Positions 35,581 through 43,157 of a stretch of 64,000 nt of DNA are shown here, in pieces. The translations under genes were made by a program, and so were the position numbers. This DNA comes from Enterobacteriaceae bacterium UBA7338 (lineage in GTDB: Bacteria > Pseudomonadota > Gammaproteobacteria > Enterobacterales > Enterobacteriaceae). The number at the start of each line of letters is the position of its first letter. Position 1 is the first letter of the stretch. The DNA is taken from positions 1 to 64,000 of the forward strand of contig DKPJ01000001.1 in NCBI GenBank assembly GCA_002480085.1, written 5' to 3'. The notes below the pieces were generated by a model. It worked only from the letters and a program-made list of their open reading frames with translations. It was not told where the DNA came from and searched no databases.

Positions 35581-37764
35581 CTAGTCCGCCAGCTTCTCGG
35601 GCTTACCCAACAGATATCCCTGCAGATAGTCTACCCCCAGCGACAGCAGCAGATCGCGCTGCTCCTCGGTCTCTACATACTCCGCCACCACCGTCAGGGA
35701 TTTGGCTTTTGCCATAAAGCAGATCGATTTGACGATCATCGCGTCCAGCGAGTCGGTGAGAATCTCCTTCACGAAGCAGCCGTCAATCTTCACGATGTCA
35801 GCATGCAGCCGTTTCAGGCGCTCAAAGTTAGCGTAGCCGGTACCAAAATCATCGATCGCAACCTTAAAACCGTAGTGTTGCAGGCGCTGTATGTTGAGCA
35901 TGCTGGTCTCCGAATTGGAGAAGGCTTGCTCTTCAGTGATCTCAATGATGACGCACTGGGGGGCCACGCCATAGCTTTTAAACAGCGCCATAATCTGCGT
36001 GGCCGACTCCTTCTGCATCAGGGTCAGCGGCATCAGGTTGACGGAGAAACGCGCTTGGGTACCGGGAACAGGATGCGCACGCAGCCAGCGCAGCAGCGTC
36101 TCCAGCACCTGCATATCGAAGCGAATGCTCAGGTTAAACTGGGCGATAACCGGCAGGAAACGGTCAGGGGTAAGAATTTCGCCCTCAATGGAGAGACGGG
36201 TCAGCACCTCATGGTACCCTATCCCATCCGCATTCTGGATCGGCTGAGCATAGAGCAACAGACCATCCTCCTCCAGCGCACGCTTAACGCGGTTAAGCAA
36301 TAGCACGCGATCGGTGGTATGCCCGCACACGGTTTCAAGGCTCTGGGTCAGGGCCAGCACGTGCGAGGTTGCACAGGCCTGCTCGGAGAGCCAGCTCAGC
36401 TGCCCCAGGGTCTGGTGAAATACCTCGCCGGCACCTTCGATAATCCCCCATGAGGCGCCAAATTCGATATCCATCGCGGTGTGATGCCAGAAAATTTTCC
36501 GCCCGCTAAGGTAGTCCACCATATGCTGCAGCCGCGCAGTCGGTTCGGCTCCGTTGAGCAGGAGCAGCAGCTCGCTTCCCGGGAGCTGGTATATCTTCTC
36601 ATTTCTCATCAGCAACGGCTGTAGCTCCCGGGTGATGCTGCGCTTGCACTCCACGCGCATCATCATGCCGTAGTGACGGCTAAGAAACTCCAGATTGCTG
36701 ATATGCAGGCAGCAGACCACCCGGTGCGTATGCTTCTCCAGCTGCTGCTCAAGGGCGCGTAAATTCGGCAGGCCGGTGAGCGGATCGGTTAACGCCTGCG
36801 CCTTCCACGCCCGCTTAAGCCACTCGCTGCGGCGGTAGATAGCGGCCATATAGAGAATGCAGATGGTAAAGGAGATCAGCACCGACAGCACAAACGCCAT
36901 GGAGTACTCTGTATAGACACCCTGCAAGAAATTTTGATTATTGGCGAGCAGCATCAGAGCGGTAACGGCCCAGCTCAGGCCGATTAACGGCGGGCTGAGT
37001 TTACCGATCCCTAAGGTAAATAGAATAAAGATGACCGGTACCAAATACCCGGCGATATAGTCAGATTGATACGGTGAGCAGACAATAATAAGAAAGAGAG
37101 TTAATGTCAGCAGCCAGCCTAAAGTGAAATTTCTTCTTCGCCGCGACAAAAATGGCCTGAAGCTTTTTCGCCACAGCGTCCGGCCATAGCGGGGATTAAC
37201 GACCATCCGCAGCGGATAATAAAACATCATTGTAAAAATCAGCGCCGCACACATCAGGCTTTGTATATCAATGATGCTGTAAATTACCGAGCTTGTATCA
37301 AAGAACCGGGCCACCGGGGCGGGAAATGTCAGCTGGCTGCCCGCAGCGTACATGGCAGCCTTAATACCGGCAGGCGCGACAAACGCCAGCCAGACGGTAC
37401 GCACGCCCATATTCTTGTTAGGTAAGCCGTGTCGCCAGCGCTTGCCTAGCTGCCAGCGAACAACGGTACACGACAGCAGGAGAGGAGAGAAAAAGCAAAG
37501 AAGCAGTATGCTCGTCTGCTGAAAGGTTAAATCCAGCAGCCACTCATAAACAAATGCAAATCCTGCCACCAGCGGAACGACTGCCCGGCGGCCAAATAAC
37601 AGTATCATCGCCAGCGATACGCTGAGGGGTAACCATGCCAGAAAGATTTCACTTGCATCCACCAGCGCGCGTGGAGAAATAAAACGTGAAGCGGGGACAA
37701 CGGCCAGGCACATTATTAACGCAAGTAAAAACGCCTTTACATGATTGTATATTTTAATTTTCAT
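35581..37764 (-). CDS. pdeA: Cyclic-di-GMP phosphodiesterase PdeA (YfeA)
   Basis: A 727-residue membrane protein. The first 310 residues form a MASE1-like set of membrane helices. A GGDEF domain (about 340-475) is degenerate: the active loop reads LPGSELLLLL. An EAL domain (about 500-725) keeps LLLYAQPI, a variant HEVLTRL for the EAL motif, ITEEQAF, DDFGTGYANFERL and VVAEYVETEEQ, so hydrolysis of c-di-GMP is likely and synthesis is not. It matches E. coli YfeA over its length. No strong ribosome site precedes the ATG. It is convergent with nupC. Confidence 0.93.
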   Translation of the reverse strand: MKIKIYNHVKAFLLALIMCLAVVPASRFISPRALVDASEIFLAWLPLSVSLAMILLFGRRAVVPLVAGFAFVYEWLLDLTFQQTSILLLCFFSPLLLSCTVVRWQLGKRWRHGLPNKNMGVRTVWLAFVAPAGIKAAMYAAGSQLTFPAPVARFFDTSSVIYSIIDIQSLMCAALIFTMMFYYPLRMVVNPRYGRTLWRKSFRPFLSRRRRNFTLGWLLTLTLFLIIVCSPYQSDYIAGYLVPVIFILFTLGIGKLSPPLIGLSWAVTALMLLANNQNFLQGVYTEYSMAFVLSVLISFTICILYMAAIYRRSEWLKRAWKAQALTDPLTGLPNLRALEQQLEKHTHRVVCCLHISNLEFLSRHYGMMMRVECKRSITRELQPLLMRNEKIYQLPGSELLLLLNGAEPTARLQHMVDYLSGRKIFWHHTAMDIEFGASWGIIEGAGEVFHQTLGQLSWLSEQACATSHVLALTQSLETVCGHTTDRVLLLNRVKRALEEDGLLLYAQPIQNADGIGYHEVLTRLSIEGEILTPDRFLPVIAQFNLSIRFDMQVLETLLRWLRAHPVPGTQARFSVNLMPLTLMQKESATQIMALFKSYGVAPQCVIIEITEEQAFSNSETSMLNIQRLQHYGFKVAIDDFGTGYANFERLKRLHADIVKIDGCFVKEILTDSLDAMIVKSICFMAKAKSLTVVAEYVETEEQRDLLLSLGVDYLQGYLLGKPEKLAD

Positions 37765-37939
37765 TTGAGTTAATTAAATGTGCTCTTGCTGCCGGGATTG
37801 CTGGACAGAAATAATAGGTTTATTCACCAGGTGAATCAAGTTAGCGCAATGATAATGAACGGTTGCTTAACAAGCGTTAAGCAGTGCCTTAATTGCACCG
37901 GGAGTGATAACGGTGATATCGAAACAGAAATAAGGGGCA
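37765..37939. other. Gap between the tRNA-Ala gene and pdeA
   Basis: No gene is seen. A perfect 7-bp inverted repeat GCTTAAC/GTTAAGC with a four-base loop lies around 37863-37880, upstream of pdeA. It could be an operator, but no known consensus fits. Confidence 0.4.
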
Positions 37940-37968
37940 TAAAAAAACCCCCGCTAAAAGCGAGGGTC
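37940..37968 (-). terminator. Terminator after tRNA-Ala
   Basis: On the minus strand a stem of about eight pairs (ACCCTCGC with GCGGGGGT, one G-T pair) with a short TTTTA loop is followed by a run of seven Ts. Confidence 0.8.
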
Positions 37969-37975
37969 TGAATGT

Positions 37976-38051
<76 letters not shown>

Positions 38052-38082
38052 GTTGCGTAAAGCTGTCGTGTTGACGGGCGGC

Positions 38083-38111
38083 ATAATATGAATTCCTTTG
38101 TCAGGTGTCAA
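38083..38111 (-). promoter_or_regulatory. Promoter of tRNA-Ala
   Basis: Minus strand TTGACA (38111-38106), a 17-bp spacer and TATTAT (38088-38083): a perfect -35 and near-perfect -10, followed by a GCCGCCC discriminator typical of stringently controlled stable RNA promoters. Confidence 0.88.
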
Positions 38112-38270
38112 CGGCAAAATCTCTCTCTGCCTCTCAACCGCTGAAAAAGCAAACAAATGAAAGACATTGCGGGCCCGCTCGCAGTCAGGAGTTAAACCCG
38201 TCACACTTTCGCGTAAAATGGTGCTATAAAATGAACCACTAATTATCCCTACTGCTCGTCAGGAAATCGT

Positions 38271-38633
38271 ATGATCAAGGAACGAATGACGCCGGAAGAG
38301 TTAGCCAGGCTGACAGGCTATAGCCGTCAAACAATCAATAAGTGGGTACGCAAGGAGGGCTGGGTAACGTCACCCAAGCCGGGCGTACAGGGTGGAAAAG
38401 CGCGCGTGGTGCATATTAATGAGCAGGTGCGTGAGTTTATCCGCAACGCTCGCCGGGCGGCCGACGCGACCTTCTACTCTGAGGCGAGTATGGATACATC
38501 GCTCGACGTGCTGCTGGTGACGCTGGCGAAAGAGATGACCCCTTCAGAACAGAAACTGCTGACCTCGCTGCTGATGCGCGAAGGGATCAGCGGCTTACTT
38601 CAACGGCTCGGCATTCGCAGTAGGGAACAATAA
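38271..38633 (+). CDS. yfeC: Small helix-turn-helix protein YfeC
   Basis: A 120-residue putative DNA-binding protein of the YfeC-like family. The N-terminal helix-turn-helix LARLTGYSRQTINKWVRKEGW and the adjacent PGVQGGKARVVHINEQV wing are shared with YfeD downstream. The C-terminal half EMTPSEQKLLTSLLMREGISGLLQRLGI is also paralogous. ATG 38271 follows AGGAAA. Its target is unknown. The stop is one base from the yfeD start, so the two are translationally coupled and may act together (inference). Confidence 0.9.
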   Translation: MIKERMTPEELARLTGYSRQTINKWVRKEGWVTSPKPGVQGGKARVVHINEQVREFIRNARRAADATFYSEASMDTSLDVLLVTLAKEMTPSEQKLLTSLLMREGISGLLQRLGIRSREQ

Positions 38634-38634
38634 G

Positions 38635-39027
38635 ATGAAGCTACCTGATAAAATGACGCCCGAAGAGATGGCGGACTACCTTGGCGTTGCCCGGCAAACC
38701 GTTAACCGCTGGATCCGTGAACAGAACTGGACAACCGAGACGTTGACCGGGGTGAAAGGTGGCCGGGCACGGCTGATCCATATCGACGAGCGCGTGCTGG
38801 CCTATATGCGTAAAACGCCGGTGGTGCGTCACCGTCAGTCGGCCTGGTCAATGGCGGAACCCTCCGCAGACTACAGCACGCTGTTTCAAACGGCCTCCCT
38901 GCGCCAGATTGGCAGCGTCCTACAGAATATGACGCCAGCAGAGCAGGAGCGTCTGGAGCGCTTTCTTGCGCGTGAAGGCCTGCGTGGGTTTTTAGCTCAG
39001 CTGGGCATCGCCGATGCTGAGGCATAA
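38635..39027 (+). CDS. yfeD: Small helix-turn-helix protein YfeD
   Basis: A 130-residue paralogue of YfeC with the same plan: MADYLGVARQTVNRWIREQNW helix-turn-helix split after the first residues, GVKGGRARLIHIDERV, a variable middle and NMTPAEQERLERFLAREGLRGFLAQLGI. It is coupled to yfeC and ended by a terminator shared with gltX. No experimental function is known to me for either protein; a tandem duplication is evident. Confidence 0.9.
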   Translation: MKLPDKMTPEEMADYLGVARQTVNRWIREQNWTTETLTGVKGGRARLIHIDERVLAYMRKTPVVRHRQSAWSMAEPSADYSTLFQTASLRQIGSVLQNMTPAEQERLERFLAREGLRGFLAQLGIADAEA

Positions 39028-39056
39028 AAAAACGGCAGGTTAACCCTGCCGTTTCT
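39028..39056 (-). terminator. Bidirectional terminator between yfeD and gltX
   Basis: A 10-bp perfect stem (39030-39039 with 39045-39054) and a five-base loop. The minus strand continues into seven Ts, so it is stronger for gltX. Confidence 0.85.
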
Positions 39057-39078
39057 GTTTAGCGCGACTATCGCAGAC

Positions 39079-40494
39079 TTACTGCTGGCTTTCGCGCTCT
39101 GCAATAAAGCCCAGCGCGCGATTGATACGCTCAACGCTGCGGGTTTTACCAATCGCATGTACGGTAACGTCCAGCGCAGGCGACTGCCCTGCCCCGGTCA
39201 CGGCAACGCGCAGCGGCATCCCCACTTTACCCATCCCCACTTCCAGCTCATCGGCGGTAGCCTGGATCGCATGGTGAATATTTTCCGCCGTCCAGTCGGT
39301 CATGGTGGCCAGCTTGTCGCGTACCACTTCCAGCGGCTGGCGCGCGACCGGACGCAGATGCTTCTTGGCTGCGTCGGCATCAAACTCGGCAAACTCCTCA
39401 TAGAAGTAGCGGCAGCTCTCGGCAATCTCTTTCAGCGTTTTGCAACGCTCGCCCAGCAGCGCGATCAGCTCGGACAGCTGCGGACCGGTGCGGGTGTCGA
39501 TGTTTGCCTGCTCGATATGCCACTGCAGGTGTGTCGCGACATACTCAGGAGCCAGGGTGTTGATATAGTGATGGTTCAGCCACAGCAGCTTGTCGGTGTT
39601 GAAGGCGCTGGCGGATTTGCTCACTGCACCCAGCGAGAAGAGGTTAATCATCTCTTCGCGGCTGAAGATCTCCTGGTCACCGCTGGACCAGCCGAGGCGT
39701 ACCAGGTAGTTGAGCAGCGCTTCCGGCAGGTAGCCATCGTCACGGTACTGCATAACGCTCACCGCGCCGTGGCGCTTGGAGAGCTTTTTGCCGTCGTCGC
39801 CGTTGATCATCGAGACGTGGGCATACACAGGCACCGGCGCGTTCAGCGCTTTCAGAATGTTGATCTGGCGCGGGGTGTTGTTGATATGGTCTTCACCACG
39901 GATGACATGGGTGATCTGCATGTCCCAGTCGTCTACCACCACGCAGAAGTTATAGGTTGGGGAGCCGTCGGTGCGGCGGATGATCAGATCGTCCAGCTCC
40001 TGGTTGCTGAACTCGATCGGGCCACGGATCTGATCGTCAAAGATCACCGATCCTTCCTGCGGGTTAGCAAAGCGCACGACGCAAGGCTCATCGGCCGCAT
40101 GTTCGCTGTGGTCGTGGCGGCAGCGGCCATCGTAGCGTGGCTTCTCGCCGTTCGCCATCTGCTCTTCACGCAGCGCATCAAGACGCTCTTTGGAGCAGTA
40201 GCAACGGTAGGCGGTGCCCACGTTCAGCATATCGTCGATAACCGCGTTGTAGCGATCGAAACGTTTGGTCTGGAAATAGGGACCTTCATCCCACTCCAGA
40301 TTTAGCCAGTTCATGCCATCCATAATGGCTTCGATAGCCTCTGGCGTAGAGCGTTCGAGATCGGTGTCTTCAATACGCAGCACAAACTCACCGTTCTGGT
40401 GACGTGCGAAAAGCCAGGAATAGAGAGCGGTACGCGCACCACCGACATGCAGATAGCCGGTCGGGCTTGGCGCGAAGCGAGTTTTGATTTTCAT
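39079..40494 (-). CDS. gltX: Glutamyl-tRNA synthetase
   Basis: A 471-residue class I synthetase that charges tRNA-Glu. It has the HIGH-type motif APSPTGYLHVGGARTALY (about 7-24) and the KMSKS-type loop KLSKRHGAVS (about 237-246), with the helical anticodon-binding domain at the C-terminus. A zinc-type cluster YRCYCSKERL followed by YDGRCRHDH is present, as in the E. coli enzyme. Length equals E. coli GltX. It is divergent from the tRNA-Val/Lys operon. Confidence 0.97.
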   Translation of the reverse strand: MKIKTRFAPSPTGYLHVGGARTALYSWLFARHQNGEFVLRIEDTDLERSTPEAIEAIMDGMNWLNLEWDEGPYFQTKRFDRYNAVIDDMLNVGTAYRCYCSKERLDALREEQMANGEKPRYDGRCRHDHSEHAADEPCVVRFANPQEGSVIFDDQIRGPIEFSNQELDDLIIRRTDGSPTYNFCVVVDDWDMQITHVIRGEDHINNTPRQINILKALNAPVPVYAHVSMINGDDGKKLSKRHGAVSVMQYRDDGYLPEALLNYLVRLGWSSGDQEIFSREEMINLFSLGAVSKSASAFNTDKLLWLNHHYINTLAPEYVATHLQWHIEQANIDTRTGPQLSELIALLGERCKTLKEIAESCRYFYEEFAEFDADAAKKHLRPVARQPLEVVRDKLATMTDWTAENIHHAIQATADELEVGMGKVGMPLRVAVTGAGQSPALDVTVHAIGKTRSVERINRALGFIAERESQQ

Positions 40495-40706
40495 GAAATG
40501 GCCTTACGTTGATAACGATGCCGACAGTCGGCAAGTCCTGGAAAACAGAGTGGGCAATATTCTATCACCCTGCGCTGATTCCTCAATGTTGTTACTACGC
40601 CAGGCGTCTCAAAGCGGCTTTTTGTTTAGAAATCATGCTTACGCACTCATTTATACGCCGCTTTGTCTAAATTTACGACGAACAAACAAAATCTTGAGAA
40701 AAGGCG

Positions 40707-40734
40707 TTGACTCATTTTCAACTCTCCCTATAAT
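40707..40734 (+). promoter_or_regulatory. Promoter of the valU-lysV type tRNA operon
   Basis: TTGACT (40707-40712), a 16-bp spacer and a perfect TATAAT (40729-40734), then a GC-rich GCGACTCC discriminator. It starts 18 bp before the first tRNA. AT-rich sequence upstream (40660-40700) could be an UP element. Confidence 0.88.
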
Positions 40735-40751
40735 GCGACTCCACACAGCGG

Positions 40752-40827
40752 GGGTGATTAGCTCAGTTGGTAGAGCATCTCCTTTACACGGAGGGGGTCG
40801 GCGGTTCGAGCCCGTCATCACCCACCA
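40752..40827 (+). tRNA. tRNA-Val (TAC), copy 1
   Basis: A 76-nt cloverleaf with CCA. The anticodon loop TTTACAC gives TAC. The acceptor stem is GGGTGAT with ATCACCC. This copy has a T-A pair at the fourth acceptor position where copies 2 and 3 have C-G. Confidence 0.95.
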
Positions 40828-40866
40828 TCACTAAGATGATGACCGCAGTGTAGATAAATTGAGATT

Positions 40867-40942
40867 GGGCGATTAGCTCAGTTGGTAGAGCATCTCCTTT
40901 ACACGGAGGGGGTCGGCGGTTCGAGCCCGTCATCGCCCACCA
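40867..40942 (+). tRNA. tRNA-Val (TAC), copy 2
   Basis: 76 nt with CCA and identical to copy 1 except for GGGCGAT/ATCGCCC in the acceptor stem. It is 39 bp after copy 1 in the same operon. Confidence 0.95.
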
Positions 40943-40972
40943 ATCTCACCTTATCGACAGCAGTTCCGAAAT

Positions 40973-41048
40973 GGGCGATTAGCTCAGTTGGTAGAGCATC
41001 TCCTTTACACGGAGGGGGTCGGCGGTTCGAGCCCGTCATCGCCCACCA
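40973..41048 (+). tRNA. tRNA-Val (TAC), copy 3
   Basis: 76 nt with CCA, identical to copy 2, 30 bp after it and four bases before tRNA-Lys. Confidence 0.95.
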
Positions 41049-41052
41049 TTTC

Positions 41053-41128
41053 GGGTCGTTAGCTCAGTTGGTAGAGCAGTTGACTTTTAATCAATTGGTC
41101 GCAGGTTCGAATCCTGCACGACCCACCA
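41053..41128 (+). tRNA. tRNA-Lys (TTT)
   Basis: A 76-nt cloverleaf with CCA: GGGTCGT acceptor arm, anticodon loop CTTTTAA, and T arm GCAGGTTCGAATCCTGC. It is last in the operon. Its 3' part plus the following terminator is repeated 156 bp downstream. Confidence 0.96.
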
Positions 41129-41168
41129 ATGTAAAAAAGCGCCCTAAAGGCGCTTTTTTGCTTTCTGC
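41111..41168 (+). repeat. 58-bp direct repeat, copy 1 (tRNA-Lys 3' end and terminator)
   Basis: It spans the last 18 bases of tRNA-Lys and an intrinsic terminator (stem with AAAAAAGCGCC and GGCGCTTTTTT at 41133-41159). It is identical by eye to 41267-41324. Confidence 0.9.
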
Positions 41169-41266
41169 AATACTGATAGATTCGAACCTGCGGCAGGTTC
41201 GGGTCGAACGCAGTGAGACAACGGAGCCGCTTGCGGCGACGGCCCGAAGGGCGAGCGAAGCGAGTC
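41169..41266. other. 98-bp insert between the tRNA-Lys tail repeats
   Basis: The insert begins with an inverted copy of the tRNA-Lys T arm: 41179-41191 is the exact reverse complement of 41101-41113. It makes a 9-bp perfect hairpin with the following GCAGGTTCG (41193-41201). The rest is GC-rich with repeated GAGCGAAGCGAG-like words and no reading frame. It looks like a small mobile or recombination-derived unit; its origin is unknown. Confidence 0.7.
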
Positions 41267-41324
41267 ATCCTGCACGACCCACCAATGTAAAAAAGCGCCC
41301 TAAAGGCGCTTTTTTGCTTTCTGC
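41267..41324 (+). repeat. 58-bp direct repeat, copy 2 (tRNA-Lys tail and second terminator)
   Basis: It repeats the tRNA-Lys 3' end with CCA and the terminator (41289-41315). The 5' part of a tRNA is absent, so it is not a functional tRNA. It doubles the terminator at the end of the operon. Confidence 0.9.
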
Positions 41325-41339
41325 TATCCGGGATCCAAC

Positions 41340-41418
41340 GCCGGGCGGCACTGCGTTTGCCCGGCCTACGGTGAGCACGGTGCGATTTGTAGGTCGGGTC
41401 AGCGAAGCGCCACCCGAC
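41340..41418. repeat. BIME (two opposed REP units) before the FlxA-like gene
   Basis: Two REP arms in inverse orientation, 41340-41369 ending GGCCTAC and 41389-41418 beginning GTAGGTCGGGT, separated by 19 bp. Confidence 0.8.
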
Positions 41419-41496
41419 ATGACGATTTCAACATCCTCTCTCAAGCTCTCTAAAAAAATGCCGATATAACAAGTTTATGGCAAGAGAGGTTTTATA

Positions 41497-41841
41497 ATGA
41501 CAACCATTTCAACATCGACACCGTCAGTCCAGTCCAGCAGTTCCGGCAGCGCCTCCAGCAGCGCCAATAGCGATATCGCCTCCCAGATCCAGAGCCTGAC
41601 CCAGCAGGTCACCAAGCTTACCAAGCAGCTGAAAGAGGTCGCGAGCGGCAGCGGCACCACGGAAGAGAAGCAGAAGCAGCAGGAACAGATCCAGAACCAG
41701 ATCAAACTGCTGCAGGCGCAGATCGCCCAGCTCCAGCGTCGCCAGGCAGAAGAAGCGCAGAAAAACCAGGAGCAGAAACAGACCAAAGCTGAAGGCGTTA
41801 ACTCTCCTTCCGCCGAGCATAAGATTGATATTTACATTTGA
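41497..41841 (+). CDS. FlxA-like coiled-coil protein
   Basis: A 114-residue hydrophilic protein. A Ser/Thr-rich N-terminus (1-25) precedes a long helix with heptad-like spacing, IQSLTQQVTKLTKQLKEV and QNQIKLLQAQIAQLQRRQ (about 30-90), and a KIDIYI end. This matches the FlxA-like family (PF14282), whose E. coli member is expressed with flagellar genes but whose role is unknown. No signal peptide. AGAGAGG precedes the ATG. Nearby genes give no flagellar context. A family member by composition and layout, so confidence is moderate. Confidence 0.72.
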   Translation: MTTISTSTPSVQSSSSGSASSSANSDIASQIQSLTQQVTKLTKQLKEVASGSGTTEEKQKQQEQIQNQIKLLQAQIAQLQRRQAEEAQKNQEQKQTKAEGVNSPSAEHKIDIYI

Positions 41842-41951
41842 TCGCTCAGAGAGGCGTTATGCCTCTCTAATTTCTCAACAAACGCAATAAATCACTTTTC
41901 ATTAACATCCAGAAAAACGCAAAATGGTGGCACTGTCTTTCAGGAGCCATC

Positions 41952-42944
41952 ATGAAATTTTTACGTATTCTCGATCCCTTCACGCTCACGCTCATCGCCG
42001 TGGTCTTACTGGCCTCTTTTCTTCCGGCCCGCGGCGGCTTTGTCCCTTTCTTTGAAGGGCTAACCACCGCCGCTATCGCCCTGCTCTTCTTTATGCACGG
42101 GGCCAAGCTCTCCCGCGAAGCCATTATCGCCGGGGGCAGCCACTGGCGTCTGCATCTGTGGGTAATGTGCAGCACCTTTATCCTTTTCCCGGTGCTGGGC
42201 GTGCTGTTTGCCTGGTGGGCACCGGTCAACGTTAGCCCTGAGCTATACACCGGCTTTCTCTACCTCTGTATCCTGCCTGCTACCGTTCAGTCCGCGATTG
42301 CCTTTACCTCGCTGGCCGGTGGCAACGTCGCCGCGGCAGTCTGCTCCGCCTCCGCCTCCAGCCTGCTGGGCATCTTCCTTTCGCCGCTGCTGGTTGGCCT
42401 GGTGATGAATATGCACGGTGCGCAGGGTAGCCTGGAGCAGGTCGGTAAGATCATGCTGCAGCTGCTGCTGCCGTTTGTGCTGGGCCACCTCTCCCGACCA
42501 TGGACCGCTGCGTTTGTTGCGCGGAATAAAAAGTGGATCGCCAAAACCGACCAGACCTCCATCCTGCTGGTGGTCTACTCCGCCTTCAGCGAAGCGGTGG
42601 TAAACGGCATCTGGCATAAGGTGGGGATGGAAGCGCTGCTGTTTATTGTGATTGTCAGCCTGGTCTTGCTGGCGATTGTGATAGGGGTAAATATCCTGGT
42701 GGCGCGCAGCTGTGGTTTTAACAAGGCCGATGAGATTACTATCGTCTTCTGCGGATCGAAGAAGAGCCTGGCCAACGGTATCCCGATGGCCAATATTCTC
42801 TTCCCTACCTCAGTGATTGGGATGATGGTGCTGCCCCTGATGATCTTCCACCAGATCCAGCTGATGATCTGCGCCGTGCTAGCGCGCCGCTATAAGCGTC
42901 AGGCTGACGCCCAGCAGGCCCGCCAGGCCATTGACAACAGCTAA
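41952..42944 (+). CDS. yfeH: Bile-acid:sodium symporter family protein YfeH
   Basis: A 330-residue inner-membrane protein of the SBF-like group with nine or ten hydrophobic segments. It starts MKFLRILDPFTLTLIAVVLLASFLPARGGFVPFF divided over the first helix, and has FTSLAGGNVAAAVCSASASSLLGIFLSPLL and the FCGSKKSLANGIPMANILF signature of the family. The substrate is unknown. The stop overlaps that of the convergent ypeB by four bases. Confidence 0.93.
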   Translation: MKFLRILDPFTLTLIAVVLLASFLPARGGFVPFFEGLTTAAIALLFFMHGAKLSREAIIAGGSHWRLHLWVMCSTFILFPVLGVLFAWWAPVNVSPELYTGFLYLCILPATVQSAIAFTSLAGGNVAAAVCSASASSLLGIFLSPLLVGLVMNMHGAQGSLEQVGKIMLQLLLPFVLGHLSRPWTAAFVARNKKWIAKTDQTSILLVVYSAFSEAVVNGIWHKVGMEALLFIVIVSLVLLAIVIGVNILVARSCGFNKADEITIVFCGSKKSLANGIPMANILFPTSVIGMMVLPLMIFHQIQLMICAVLARRYKRQADAQQARQAIDNS

Positions 42945-43156
42945 GGCCGCCGCAGGGGCTGCACCAGATGCGTCAGCCCCTCGGTTTTTATTAGCAGAGT
43001 GAACGCCATCAGCTGACCAAGATGCCCGGGAGGAAAGGTCTCCTTGCGGGCAAACCAGAGCAGGTACTCCTCCGGCAAATCGATCAGCCTGCGGCCCTTA
43101 TATTTACCAAAGGGCATCTCAGTATTGGCAATCTCCACCAGCTGGGCCTTATCCAT
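42941..43156 (-). CDS. ypeB: DUF3820 protein YpeB
   Basis: A 71-residue protein with the DUF3820 core MPFGKYKGRRLIDLPEEYLLWFARK. The fold is related to the exonuclease-associated quorum-like small domains seen beside DNA enzymes; function is unproven. It is coupled to ligA: the ligA stop TGA is one base before this ATG. Same pairing as in E. coli. Confidence 0.92.
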   Translation of the reverse strand: MDKAQLVEIANTEMPFGKYKGRRLIDLPEEYLLWFARKETFPPGHLGQLMAFTLLIKTEGLTHLVQPLRRP

Positions 43157-43157
43157 C

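Noticed and set aside
40882..41469. A 195-codon plus frame across the tRNA array
   Set aside because: It is made of translated tRNA genes and repeats, not a protein.
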